Shown here piece by piece: positions 26,494 through 35,673 of a stretch of DNA of 64,000 bases. Origin of the DNA: Polynucleobacter aenigmaticus (GTDB lineage Bacteria; Pseudomonadota; Gammaproteobacteria; Burkholderiales; Burkholderiaceae); contig NZ_NGUO01000002.1 in assembly GCF_002206635.1 (NCBI RefSeq), positions 1-64,000 of the forward strand. Direction: 5' to 3'. The notes under the pieces are model-generated. The model had not been told where the DNA came from, searched no databases, and was given only the letters and a program-made list of their open reading frames with translations. The number at the start of each line of letters is the position of its first letter. Within the stretch, counting starts at the first letter, position 1. A program made the translations under genes and the position numbers.

Positions 26494-28020
26494 TTGATTG
26501 ATCGGCTACTGCCAAGGCTTAGCAATAGCATCGGCTTTCTGATGTTGTTCGCTCTTGGCGCAATGCTTGCAGGGGCTGCAGAACTGCCTTTGGGGGGATG
26601 GATTCAGATTCCGATCCTCAGCCTCATCTGGTGGCAAATCAGAAAAAATCCATCCACATCTTTTAGGGCAACCTTTTTACTAGGCCTGTCATTTGGCCTT
26701 GGCTACTTCGTCCTAGGGCTGTGGTGGATTTTCATTAGCCTGCATGACATCGGTGGAATGAACGTCGCACTCTCCTGCACCGCAGTCTTCTTGCTTGCCG
26801 GCCTATTGGCCATCTTTTTCGCTTGCGCCACACTGGCAATCAATGCCTCGAAAGGGAAATTTTTTCCAGGGCTACTTCTGGCGGCTAGTTGGGTAGCAAC
26901 TGAATATTTGCGGGGCATTCTTTTTACAGGTTTCCCATGGATGGGCCTGGGAGAGACCCAAGTCTATGGTCCATTTGCGCCAGTCGCTCCCTACCTAGGT
27001 GGATTGGGATGTACGTTTTTTGTAGTGTTGATCTCTTGGCAACTACTCTCCTTGAGGGCGCATTTCAAAACTACTGCATTATTTTTAGTGTGCATTGTTG
27101 GGTTAAGTCAACTCTTGGGTGTTTGGTCTTTTACCAAACCAAAGGGGGGGCCACTTACTGTAGAGCTCATTCAGGGAAATTTTGCTCAAAGTTTAGTTTT
27201 TAAACCCGAGGGTATGCTGCAACAAATTGCATTTTATAAATCCACAATGACTGACTCCCAAGCAGATTTGGTGGTGTCTCCAGAAACAGCTTTACCATGG
27301 CCTGAGACCAATTTACCCACAGGCACACTGGAAGACCTTCAGGACTTCGCGACCAAGAATAAGCGCTTTCTTTTATTTGGCATCTTAGGGCGACACTTCA
27401 ATCCTGCGGATGGCAGGGAGTTTTCCAATCGAGCTATTGGTCTAAGCCCAAGCAGCCCGCCTTATCGTTACGATAAGTCTCACCTAGTTCCTTTTGGCGA
27501 ATTTATTCCTCCAGGATTTCGCTGGTTTGTAAATGCATTTAATGTTCCCTTAAGTGACTTTTCTCGGGGACCTCAAAATCAACCCTTGTTCATCATTAAT
27601 AGAGAAGGGCAATTACCACTCTACGCAGCGATCACTATTTGCTATGAAGATGTCTTTGGCGATGAGTTAGCCGCACGCTTACGCAATAGCGAAGAATCTG
27701 CCAACCTCTTCATCAATATGACCAACCTCGCCTGGTTTGGAGATTCCCAAGCGCCGACGCAACAATTAAGACTATCGCAACTACGCTCACTTGAAACAGG
27801 CCTGCCTGCGCTACGCGCCACCAATACTGGGATCACAGCAGTGTTGGGGCCAGATGGCAAAATTTTGGCGGAACTCCCCAAGTTCACCCAGGGGATCTTA
27901 AAGACTAGCATTCAAACCTACTCCGGCAAAACGCCCTATGTCATTTGGGGAAATATCCCTATTTTGAGTCTTTCTTGTCTCCTCCTGATCTTAGGCTTCA
28001 TTCGCCAAAGACGGATTTAA
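26494..28020 (+). CDS. lnt: Apolipoprotein N-acyltransferase Lnt
   Basis: Inner-membrane enzyme that adds the third acyl chain to the N-terminal cysteine of lipoproteins. The 508 residues comprise about six N-terminal membrane segments, a nitrilase-like periplasmic domain (about 225-475) and a last helix. The catalytic triad is E264 (SPETALPWP), K328 (YDKSHLVPFGEF) and C383 (ICYEDVFGDE). The start is a TTG at 26494 with AAGGA five bases upstream, overlapping the corC stop region; the next in-frame ATG would remove the start of the first membrane helix. Confidence 0.96.
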   Translation: MIDRLLPRLSNSIGFLMLFALGAMLAGAAELPLGGWIQIPILSLIWWQIRKNPSTSFRATFLLGLSFGLGYFVLGLWWIFISLHDIGGMNVALSCTAVFLLAGLLAIFFACATLAINASKGKFFPGLLLAASWVATEYLRGILFTGFPWMGLGETQVYGPFAPVAPYLGGLGCTFFVVLISWQLLSLRAHFKTTALFLVCIVGLSQLLGVWSFTKPKGGPLTVELIQGNFAQSLVFKPEGMLQQIAFYKSTMTDSQADLVVSPETALPWPETNLPTGTLEDLQDFATKNKRFLLFGILGRHFNPADGREFSNRAIGLSPSSPPYRYDKSHLVPFGEFIPPGFRWFVNAFNVPLSDFSRGPQNQPLFIINREGQLPLYAAITICYEDVFGDELAARLRNSEESANLFINMTNLAWFGDSQAPTQQLRLSQLRSLETGLPALRATNTGITAVLGPDGKILAELPKFTQGILKTSIQTYSGKTPYVIWGNIPILSLSCLLLILGFIRQRRI

Positions 28021-28080
28021 TCGTTATTTCATGGTTTGCTCGCTTAGCCATGTAAAATCAAAGGCTTAGCTAGGTTAATC

Positions 28081-28974
28081 ATGCTTACTTTTCAGCAAAT
28101 CATTCTCAAACTCCAAGATTACTGGGACCAACAAGGTTGCGCCCTATTGCAGCCTATTGACCTTGAGGTCGGTGCCGGTACATCTCACACAGCCACCTTC
28201 TTGAGGGCCATCGGCCCCGAGCCATGGAAGGCTGCTTACGTTCAACCCTCACGTAGACCCAAAGATGGCCGCTACGGAGAGAATCCAAACCGTTTACAGC
28301 ACTACTACCAGTTCCAGGTAGTGCTTAAGCCTGCGCCGGAAAATATTCTTGAGCTCTACTTGGGCTCGCTTACTGCCCTAGGCCTAGATCTTCAAAAGAA
28401 TGATGTTCGCTTTGTTGAAGATGACTGGGAAAACCCAACCTTGGGCGCATGGGGTTTAGGCTGGGAAGTCTGGCTTAACGGCATGGAAGTGACTCAGTTC
28501 ACTTATTTCCAGCAAGTTGGCGGCATCGACTGTAAACCCGTTTTAGGCGAAATCACTTACGGCATCGAGCGCTTGGCGATGTACATCCAAAATTGCTCCA
28601 ACGTGTATGACCTTGTTTGGGCTGATGGTATTTCTTATGGTGATGTATATCACCAGAACGAAGTTGAGCAGTCTTGTTACAACTTTGAACACTCCAATAC
28701 CGACCTGCTTTTTGCAAACTTCACCAACTATGAAAGTGAAGCCAAGCGCCTGATGGAAGTGCCATTAGCCTTGCCTGCTTACGAAATGGTGCTCAAGGCT
28801 GGACATACCTTCAACTTACTAGATGCCCGTGGTGCAATCTCAGTTACGGAGCGTGCGGCTTATATCGGACGCATTCGCAACCTTTCTCGTGCAGTAGCGC
28901 AAGCTTACTTTGAGTCTCGAGAGAAATTGGGATTTCCGATGTGTCAACGCCAATCCAAAGCATCAGTAGCGTAA
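28081..28974 (+). CDS. glyQ: Glycyl-tRNA synthetase alpha subunit
   Basis: Catalytic-core alpha chain of the tetrameric alpha2beta2 bacterial glycyl-tRNA synthetase. The 297 residues begin [15 protein letters not shown] and contain [24 protein letters not shown] and [19 protein letters not shown], all conserved. It precedes glyS by seven bases in a standard glyQS unit that continues into gmhB and plsC. Confidence 0.98.
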   Translation: MLTFQQIILKLQDYWDQQGCALLQPIDLEVGAGTSHTATFLRAIGPEPWKAAYVQPSRRPKDGRYGENPNRLQHYYQFQVVLKPAPENILELYLGSLTALGLDLQKNDVRFVEDDWENPTLGAWGLGWEVWLNGMEVTQFTYFQQVGGIDCKPVLGEITYGIERLAMYIQNCSNVYDLVWADGISYGDVYHQNEVEQSCYNFEHSNTDLLFANFTNYESEAKRLMEVPLALPAYEMVLKAGHTFNLLDARGAISVTERAAYIGRIRNLSRAVAQAYFESREKLGFPMCQRQSKASVA

Positions 28975-28981
28975 CCTAACT

Positions 28982-31120
28982 ATGAGCACACCGAATTTTC
29001 TCTCTCAATCAGATACTCTTTTAATTGAAGTATTTACCGAAGAGCTTCCACCAAAATCATTGCGTCGCTTGGGTGATGCATTTAGTGATGGTATTTTCAC
29101 TAGCTTAAAATCAGCAGGTCTTCTCGGCGAGAGCTCAGCGGCAACTGGCTATGCCACGCCGCGTCGGCTTGCAGTTCAAATTACCAATGTATTGAGCCAG
29201 GCTCCCGACTATCCAGTGCGCGAAAAATTGCTACCCATCAGCATTGCGTTTGATGCTGATGGCAAGCCAACCGCGCCGCTAATAAAGAAATTGTCCGCTC
29301 TTGGTTACGCTGACATCGACCTCTCCACACTAGAAAAATCAGGTGAAGGAAAAAATGAGGCGCTCTACCTCAATGTCATCGCAACAGGTGCAGCATTAGA
29401 GCAGACTGCTCAAGCAGCACTGGGGCAGACATTAAACAAATTACCCATTGCCAAAATGATGCACTACCAAGTACTGCAGAAAAATGGTGAATTAGCAGAT
29501 GTTGAGTTTGCACGTCCCGCGCACCGCATCGTTGCCCTCCATGGTAAACACACACTCAATATCAGCGCTCTTGGTATTGACGCTGGCAATCAAACCGAGG
29601 GCCACCGCTTCCTTGCTCCAGGAGTCGTTACTTTTGCCTCTGCAGATCAATACGAATCTGATCTCAGCAATAAAGCGAAGGTAATGCCCAGCTTTAATCA
29701 ACGCCGTGAATTTATCCAATCCGCTTTATTAAAAGCTGCTGGAGATGATTTGGTACTGATGCCAGAGAGCCTATTGGATGAAGTTACGGCTTTGGTTGAG
29801 TGGCCAGCAATTTATGAATGTCATTTTGATCCAGAGTTCTTGGAAGTTCCACAAGAATGTTTGATTTTGACAATGCAGACTAATCAAAAATACTTTGCAT
29901 TGACGGATCAGCAGGGTAAGTTACGCAATCGGTTCTTAATCGTATCCAATATTGAGACCGATAAGCCAGAGGCTATTATTTCTGGAAATGAGCGCGTAGT
30001 TCGTCCACGTTTATCTGACGCGCGTTTCTTTTTTCAGCAAGATCAAAAGCGTCCATTAGCCTCTCGTGTAGTCGACCTTGGAAAAGTGGTGTATCACAAT
30101 CAACTTGGCAATCAACTGGACCGGACAAAGCGTGTACAAGCAATTGCTGTTGGTATTGCTAAAGCCTTATCCGCTGATGAAACATTAGCTAGTCGCGCTG
30201 CTGAAATTGCTAAAACGGATTTGCTAACTGATATGGTTGGTGAATTCCCCGAACTCCAAGGGATCATGGGTCGCTACTACGCAACACATGATGGTGAAAA
30301 CGCCGAAGTAGCTTCTGCTTGTAGCGAGCATTACATGCCCCGCTTTGCAGGTGATACATTGCCTCAGACCCAAACTGGCACGATCCTGGCTATCGCTGAC
30401 AAGTTAGAGACTCTGGTTGGTATTTGGGGTGTTGGTCTCGCACCTACCGGCGATAAAGACCCGTATGCTTTGCGTCGTCATGCCCTAGGTATCTGCCGAC
30501 TCTTACTAGAGAAGAATCTCAGCCTAAATTTACCGAATTTAATTGAGTTAGCTCGCCAACAGTTTCCGCAGAAAGATGTTCAAGAAAAAGCAAAGGCCGA
30601 AGATATCTACGGATTCATCATTGATCGTCTCCGCGCTTACATGCGCGATCAAGCAGTTGCCGGCAAGCCATTCACTACCGAAGAGATTGATGCTGTATTA
30701 AGCCAGTCTCCGACTCAACTGAATGATTTAATCGATCGCTTGACTGCCTTGCGTGAATTTAATGCCCTAGCAGAAGCTGCACAGTTAGCTGCTGCCAATA
30801 AGCGCATTAGCAATATCTTGAAAAAGAACGCAAGCGCCATTCCCGCGACTTGCTCAGGAAAGCTGCTCCAAGTCCCCGCTGAGATTGCATTGCATCAAGC
30901 GCTGGAAAGCATTATCCCGGCACTGACTTCTGCTTATGAGCAGCGTCAATTTGTCGATCTACTGAAAGCGCTTGTAGCTCTCAGCGCTCCAATTGATCAA
31001 TTCTTTGCCGATGTGATGGTGATGGATCCGAATCCAGAGTTACGCGATAACCGTCTAGCTCTCCTGCAACAACTTCACCAGAAAATGAATCTCATTGCCG
31101 ACCTCGGCAAACTAGCATGA
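28982..31120 (+). CDS. glyS: Glycyl-tRNA synthetase beta subunit
   Basis: The 712-residue beta chain, needed for tRNA recognition. It starts with LLIEVFTEELPPKSL, carries the HD-like segment (KTDLLTDMVGEFPELQGIMG, RYYA) and ends with the DALR-type anticodon-binding domain (about 590-690, including VMVMDPNPELRDNRLALL). Length is close to the E. coli protein. It overlaps the downstream gmhB start by four bases (ATGA), indicating coupling. Confidence 0.98.
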   Translation: MSTPNFLSQSDTLLIEVFTEELPPKSLRRLGDAFSDGIFTSLKSAGLLGESSAATGYATPRRLAVQITNVLSQAPDYPVREKLLPISIAFDADGKPTAPLIKKLSALGYADIDLSTLEKSGEGKNEALYLNVIATGAALEQTAQAALGQTLNKLPIAKMMHYQVLQKNGELADVEFARPAHRIVALHGKHTLNISALGIDAGNQTEGHRFLAPGVVTFASADQYESDLSNKAKVMPSFNQRREFIQSALLKAAGDDLVLMPESLLDEVTALVEWPAIYECHFDPEFLEVPQECLILTMQTNQKYFALTDQQGKLRNRFLIVSNIETDKPEAIISGNERVVRPRLSDARFFFQQDQKRPLASRVVDLGKVVYHNQLGNQLDRTKRVQAIAVGIAKALSADETLASRAAEIAKTDLLTDMVGEFPELQGIMGRYYATHDGENAEVASACSEHYMPRFAGDTLPQTQTGTILAIADKLETLVGIWGVGLAPTGDKDPYALRRHALGICRLLLEKNLSLNLPNLIELARQQFPQKDVQEKAKAEDIYGFIIDRLRAYMRDQAVAGKPFTTEEIDAVLSQSPTQLNDLIDRLTALREFNALAEAAQLAAANKRISNILKKNASAIPATCSGKLLQVPAEIALHQALESIIPALTSAYEQRQFVDLLKALVALSAPIDQFFADVMVMDPNPELRDNRLALLQQLHQKMNLIADLGKLA

Positions 31121-31690
31121 GCAGTAGCTCTTCTAAACTCATCATTCTTGATCGCGATGGCGTGATCAACGAAGATCGAGATGACTACGTGAAGTCGAGT
31201 GAAGAATGGATTCCGCTACCTGGCAGTCTAGAAGCAATTGCACTACTCAATCAAGCAGGCTATCAAATTGCCGTGGCGACCAACCAATCTGGCTTGGCTC
31301 GCGGTTATTTCAATATCAATGACCTGCATGCCATGCATAGCAAGATGGATAAGTTGCTCAAACCCTTAGGCGGCCATATTGATAGCGTTTTTTTCTGCCC
31401 ACACACTGATGCCAATGCTTGCGATTGCCGCAAGCCCCTGCCAGGGATGATGAAAGAAATTGCTCTACGCTATAAAAAAAAATCAGAGCGCTACTCCTTT
31501 ATTGGGGGTTCCCATTGTTGGCGACTCTTTGCGCGACCTCCAAGCAGGAATCGCTCTTGGTGCAAGCCCCCATTTGGTGTTGACTGGCAAAGGTAGAAAA
31601 ACTCTTGAAAAAGGTGACCTACCAGAGGGCACGCAGATTCATGAAGATTTGATGGCATTTGCTAATGCAGTCTTACAAGATAGGGTTTAA
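31117..31690 (+). CDS. gmhB: D-glycero-beta-D-manno-heptose-1,7-bisphosphate 7-phosphatase, frameshifted at a run of nine A
   Basis: HAD-family phosphatase of ADP-heptose synthesis for LPS core. The first frame gives ILDRDGVINED (catalytic aspartates), TNQSGLARG and the zinc loop CPHTDANACDCRKP, then leaves homology after about residue 120 and stops at 31596. The family C-terminus, VPIVGDSLRDLQAGIALGA, continues in the next frame to a TAA at 31688-31690. Removing one A from the nine-A run at 31474-31482 joins the halves into a 190-residue protein of normal length (RYKKNQSATPLLGVPIVGDS). The cause may be a sequencing error, a real mutation, or slippage that restores the frame. It overlaps glyS by ATGA; plsC begins eight bases after the stop. 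Confidence 0.88.
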
Positions 31691-31697
31691 TGCAAAT

Positions 31698-32432
31698 ATG
31701 ACTTTTATCCGTTCCGCCCTGTTCACCCTGTTTCTGCTCGTCTTTACGCCGATCTGGTCAATACTGTGCATATTGGTTTTTCCATTCCTCAATCCTGAGA
31801 ATCGCTACCGCTTTATCGGCCTCTGGAATAAGGTAGTAATCTGGATTTTGCAGCCCCTCTGTGGCATTCGTTACGAATTTCGTGGCATGGAAAACATGAT
31901 GGCGGTTTTGGATCAACCCGTTGTCGTACTGAGCAAGCATCAATCTGCCTACGAAACCATTGCCTATATCGCATTACTTCCCAAGCAAGTCTGCTTCGTC
32001 TTCAAGCGTGAATTGCTTTGGATCCCATTCTTTGGTTGGGCCTTAGCCTTACTCAAGATGATTCACATCAATCGCAATAGCAAAGAAACTGCCGCCCTCT
32101 CAGTGGTTGGGCAAGGACGTAAACGCTTAAGTGAGGGTAAATGGATCCTATTGTTTCCCGAGGGCACTCGAACACCTACTGGCTCGCATAAACCCTATAG
32201 CAAAGGTGGCGCAAGACTTGCGAGCGCTACTGAGGCCATGGTTATTCCCATTGCCCATAATGCTGGTCGCTGCTGGCCAAAGAATAGCTTTCTAAAGCAA
32301 CCGGGGACAGTGATCTTCTCAATTGGTCCTGCCATTGCCTCTGCTGGAAAAACCAGCGGTCAACTTCATCAAGAAGTAGAAAAGTGGATTGAGGCTGAGA
32401 TGCGAGCGATTGATCCGACTGCCTATCAGTAG
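31698..32432 (+). CDS. plsC: 1-acyl-sn-glycerol-3-phosphate acyltransferase
   Basis: Membrane-bound acyltransferase making phosphatidic acid from lysophosphatidic acid. I place the start at the ATG at 31698 (MTFIRSALFTLFLL), since the longer frame overlaps gmhB and has no better ribosome site; this gives 244 residues. A first hydrophobic segment (about 5-30) is followed by block I SKHQSAYET, an H-x4-E variant of the usual H-x4-D that is common in this proteobacterial subgroup, and by FPEGTRT (block III). It ends the glyQS-gmhB-plsC unit and is convergent with rsmA, 19 bases away. Confidence 0.93.
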   Translation: MTFIRSALFTLFLLVFTPIWSILCILVFPFLNPENRYRFIGLWNKVVIWILQPLCGIRYEFRGMENMMAVLDQPVVVLSKHQSAYETIAYIALLPKQVCFVFKRELLWIPFFGWALALLKMIHINRNSKETAALSVVGQGRKRLSEGKWILLFPEGTRTPTGSHKPYSKGGARLASATEAMVIPIAHNAGRCWPKNSFLKQPGTVIFSIGPAIASAGKTSGQLHQEVEKWIEAEMRAIDPTAYQ

Positions 32433-32451
32433 CCGATATCCATTTGTGAAT

Positions 32452-33231
32452 TTAAGTGGCTAAGATCTTAGCCCATTCAATATAGCGCTCTACTGAAATA
32501 TCTTGAGCACGTGCTTTTAATTCAGAGTCAGATAAAGCCAGCCGATCAGCGAAGGCTGATAAGTTAGTGCGTAACATTTTTCTTCTTTGAGAAAAAGCTG
32601 CTGCCACTACTTTTTCCAAGGCATGCCACTGGGCATTACTTAAATTGAAATCTTGTCGAGGAATCATGCGAACTACTGCTGAATTCACTTTAGGCTGCGG
32701 ATCAAATGCTTCAGGAGGAACCTCAAGCACAAGCTCCATGTCATAACGCGCTTGCAGCATCACAGATAGCCTGCTGAATTCTGAGCCACCAGCCTTAGAA
32801 ACCATCCGCTCTACTACTTCAGCCTGCAACATAAATACTTGCTCATCAATCATATGAGCGGCAGAAACTAGATGAAAGAGTAACGGCGAGGATATGTTGT
32901 AAGGCAAGTTACCAACCACCTTGCATAAACCACTATTGGCTGGTCGTACTTTTGCCCACTCTAGAAAATCGAACTTAAGCGCATCTCCCTCAATGACATT
33001 AAGTCCCTTCAGATTTTCTTGATTCCAATAGGCAACCAAATCTCGATCAATCTCGAGAAGATCTAAGCGGTCGAGATTACTCAACAGAGGTCTAGTTAGC
33101 GCACCAAGACCGGGACCGATTTCAATCACGTGCATATTTTCACTAGGATTAATTGCGGCAACTATGGAGTAGATAACCCCCGAGTCCTGCAAAAAGTTTT
33201 GGCCAAATCGTTTACGAGCACGATGCATCAT
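32452..33231 (-). CDS. rsmA: 16S rRNA (adenine1518/1519-N6)-dimethyltransferase RsmA
   Basis: Dimethylates the two adjacent adenines in helix 45 near the 3' end of 16S rRNA (KsgA). The 259-residue protein begins RARKRFGQNFLQD, has the SAM motif EIGPGLGALTRPLL (about 38-51) and the catalytic NLPYNISSPLLFHL. Length is normal. Its ATG overlaps the pdxA stop by four bases. It is the last gene of the lptD-surA-pdxA-rsmA operon, the classical proteobacterial order. Confidence 0.98.
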   Translation of the reverse strand: MMHRARKRFGQNFLQDSGVIYSIVAAINPSENMHVIEIGPGLGALTRPLLSNLDRLDLLEIDRDLVAYWNQENLKGLNVIEGDALKFDFLEWAKVRPANSGLCKVVGNLPYNISSPLLFHLVSAAHMIDEQVFMLQAEVVERMVSKAGGSEFSRLSVMLQARYDMELVLEVPPEAFDPQPKVNSAVVRMIPRQDFNLSNAQWHALEKVVAAAFSQRRKMLRTNLSAFADRLALSDSELKARAQDISVERYIEWAKILAT

Positions 33232-34247
33232 ATATTTGCATTCTGAGAATTTACCGCTAATTGATAGGCTAAGCTTAAGGCTTCAAACATACTGCCGGAA
33301 TCTGCAATCCCTTTGCCAGCGATATCTAGTGCGGTGCCATGATCTACTGAGGTACGAATAATTGGCAAGCCTAAGGTAACATTCACGCCACCACCAAAAC
33401 TGACAAACTTAAATGGCGCCAAGCCTTGATCGTGATACATCGCAATAAATGCATCCACACTCTCTAAGCAGCCAGCATCAAACATGGTATCACCCGGATA
33501 AGGTCCACTCACCTCAGTGCCCAGTTCTTTAGCTGCTTCAATAGCCGGAGTAATCACATCAATTTCTTCGCGCCCTAGGTAGCCCGATTCACCTGCATGA
33601 GGATTTAAGCCCGCTACACGAATGACGGGCCTAGCGATACCAAATTTTGCACGCAAGTCCGCGTCAACAATGCGGATAGTTTCCAGAATATGCTCATAGT
33701 TCAATGCAGAAGCAACATCCCTCAATGGTAGATGCGTCGTTACTAGAGCCACTCGAAGAGCATGGCTTCTCTGGAGGCCTAAGAAGCCTGCTGGCAAAGT
33801 CGCACATAACATCATGACAACATGATCTTGATTGCAGAGCTTGGCCAGATATTCAGTATGTCCAGTAAACAGCGCATCATTTGAAGTGACCCCATCATTA
33901 ATCACGCTCTTTTGTATTGGTGCCGTCACCATGGCGTCAAAGCGGCCATTAAGACATCCCTTGGTAGCTTTATCCAGAATATCGAGGACATACTGCGCGT
34001 TAGTAGGATTCAATTGTCCTGAAATCACCGGCGCAGAAAGGGGAATTGGTTCCACCCTCAAACGAGCCGATAGCCCCTTAGGTATGCTAGATATTGGGAA
34101 TAGACTTGCATCACCCAGAAGGGTAATAGTCGCCGCAGGCTGCTCTTGCAAGAAGGCTAGCGCAGCTGCGAAAGAAACCTCTGGACCAACCCCTGCAGGC
34201 TCGCCAGAGCTAATGGCGAGATTAACGAGGACTGGCTGCTGGATCAT
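33228..34247 (-). CDS. pdxA: 4-hydroxythreonine-4-phosphate dehydrogenase PdxA
   Basis: NAD-dependent metal enzyme of the DXP-dependent pyridoxal phosphate pathway, acting on 4-phosphohydroxy-L-threonine. The 339 residues contain SSGEPAGVGPEVS near the start, GHTEYLA, GLNPHAGESGYLGREE with the metal histidine, and MYHDQGLAPFKF with another. The start overlaps the end of surA by 26 bases; this and the four-base overlap with rsmA indicate tight translational linkage. Confidence 0.98.
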   Translation of the reverse strand: MIQQPVLVNLAISSGEPAGVGPEVSFAAALAFLQEQPAATITLLGDASLFPISSIPKGLSARLRVEPIPLSAPVISGQLNPTNAQYVLDILDKATKGCLNGRFDAMVTAPIQKSVINDGVTSNDALFTGHTEYLAKLCNQDHVVMMLCATLPAGFLGLQRSHALRVALVTTHLPLRDVASALNYEHILETIRIVDADLRAKFGIARPVIRVAGLNPHAGESGYLGREEIDVITPAIEAAKELGTEVSGPYPGDTMFDAGCLESVDAFIAMYHDQGLAPFKFVSFGGGVNVTLGLPIIRTSVDHGTALDIAGKGIADSGSMFEALSLAYQLAVNSQNANI

Positions 34248-35673
34248 CTGCGTTAATGATCTTCACCGTAGCGGTATCGCGTAATTCACGCAACCAATCT
34301 TGATAAGCCTGTTCAAACTTACGCTCACGGATTGCTGCGCGAGCAAATTGACGCTGCTTCTCTAGAGTTAACTGCGCTTCACGACGCTCGAGTACTTGAA
34401 TTAAATGCCAACCGAACTCAGTCTTCACTGGATTGCTTACTTCACCAATTTGCAAGCGATTCATGGCTTGATCAAATTCTGGGACTAAATCACCGGGCCC
34501 CATCCAACCAAGATTTCCACCATTTGCGGCAGATCCATCTTCTGAGTACTTTTTAGCCAATTCACCAAAATCAGCAGTCTTTGCACGCACCTGATCACGG
34601 TAGCCTGCAAGGCGTCTTTCAGCATCTTGATCGGTCAGTCCAGCACGACTACGCAGCAAAATATGGCGAGACAAAGTCTGTGTCACCATAATGTTTTGGG
34701 GGGTTGATGGAGTGCTCTCTTGCGGCGCAGCTTGTTGAACCTCAGGAGCGCCCGCTACCAGTGCACGACGATCCAATACCTTCAGCACGTGATACCCAGC
34801 AGGACTTTTGACTACTGCATTGGCAACTTGACCGCTACCGGTGTTTCTAACAGCCTCATAGAATAATTGCGGCAAGCGATCTGGAGTGCGATAACCCAAC
34901 TCCTGAAACTTAATCTTCGGATTATCTTTTGCAGCCATAGCACCAAGTTGTAAGAAATCTACATCGCCACGGGCATCACGTAAAAGTGATTCTGCTTTTT
35001 TCTTTGCCTCAGCTTGAGCGCCAACTCCTGCACTAGCATCTGCAGGAATGAAAATCTGTGCAACATCAATTTCTTCTGGCTCACCCTTTGCAGCTGGGGT
35101 TGAACGCGTTGCTTTTCCCACACCAGCTACCGAACGATTTCGGTCTAAGATGAAGTTATCAACTTCTGCATCCGAAATTTTGATCTTGCCTTCAACTTCG
35201 CGTTCGCGATAGCGACTAATAATCACATCATCTCGCAGCATTGCTCGATAGCGCTCATAAGAACTACCAGTAGCCTCTATCTTGACCTTCAATTCAGCAA
35301 TGGTTAATTTATTTTTAGCAGCAATATCACTAATGATTTTGTCGAGCTCCTTATTGCTTACCGTGACGCCTTCTTGTTCGGCATTTTGGATTTGAATCTT
35401 TTCAAGGATGAGGCGCTCAAGTACCGTCTTGCGCAAGGTGGCAGCATCAGGAAGTTTAGTTCCCTGCTTTTGAAGTGCCACGATGCGATCATCAATCTCT
35501 TTGCGCGTTACATAGCCAGTATTCACAACTGCCGCGACACCATCAATATTGCGAATTTTGCTATCTGACGAAGTCTTGGAGCTATCTTGCGCAAAAGCAA
35601 ATTGAGACAGCAAGGCAGCGCTAGCCAATATCGTGGCTGCAAGAGCTTGTTTAAATCGATTCCTACGCATCAT
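34222..35673 (-). CDS. surA: Periplasmic chaperone / peptidyl-prolyl isomerase SurA
   Basis: Outer-membrane protein chaperone. The 483 residues comprise a signal peptide (about 1-29, ending AFAQ), the N-terminal chaperone domain starting with IDGVAAVVNTGYVTRKEID, and two parvulin domains (about 205-315 and 335-440, the second containing SRHILLRS and GGNLGWMGPGDLVPEFDQA). It is longer than E. coli SurA (428) because of a Pro/Gln/Thr-rich linker (about 317-330) and an alanine-rich loop in the first parvulin domain. It overlaps lptD by four bases and pdxA by 26. Confidence 0.96.
   Translation of the reverse strand: MMRRNRFKQALAATILASAALLSQFAFAQDSSKTSSDSKIRNIDGVAAVVNTGYVTRKEIDDRIVALQKQGTKLPDAATLRKTVLERLILEKIQIQNAEQEGVTVSNKELDKIISDIAAKNKLTIAELKVKIEATGSSYERYRAMLRDDVIISRYREREVEGKIKISDAEVDNFILDRNRSVAGVGKATRSTPAAKGEPEEIDVAQIFIPADASAGVGAQAEAKKKAESLLRDARGDVDFLQLGAMAAKDNPKIKFQELGYRTPDRLPQLFYEAVRNTGSGQVANAVVKSPAGYHVLKVLDRRALVAGAPEVQQAAPQESTPSTPQNIMVTQTLSRHILLRSRAGLTDQDAERRLAGYRDQVRAKTADFGELAKKYSEDGSAANGGNLGWMGPGDLVPEFDQAMNRLQIGEVSNPVKTEFGWHLIQVLERREAQLTLEKQRQFARAAIRERKFEQAYQDWLRELRDTATVKIINADDPAASPR

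Noticed and set aside
31460-31690. Short independent gene of 76 residues after gmhB
   Set aside because: Its sequence is the missing C-terminal half of GmhB in the adjacent frame, so it is a fragment of a frameshifted gene, not a separate one.
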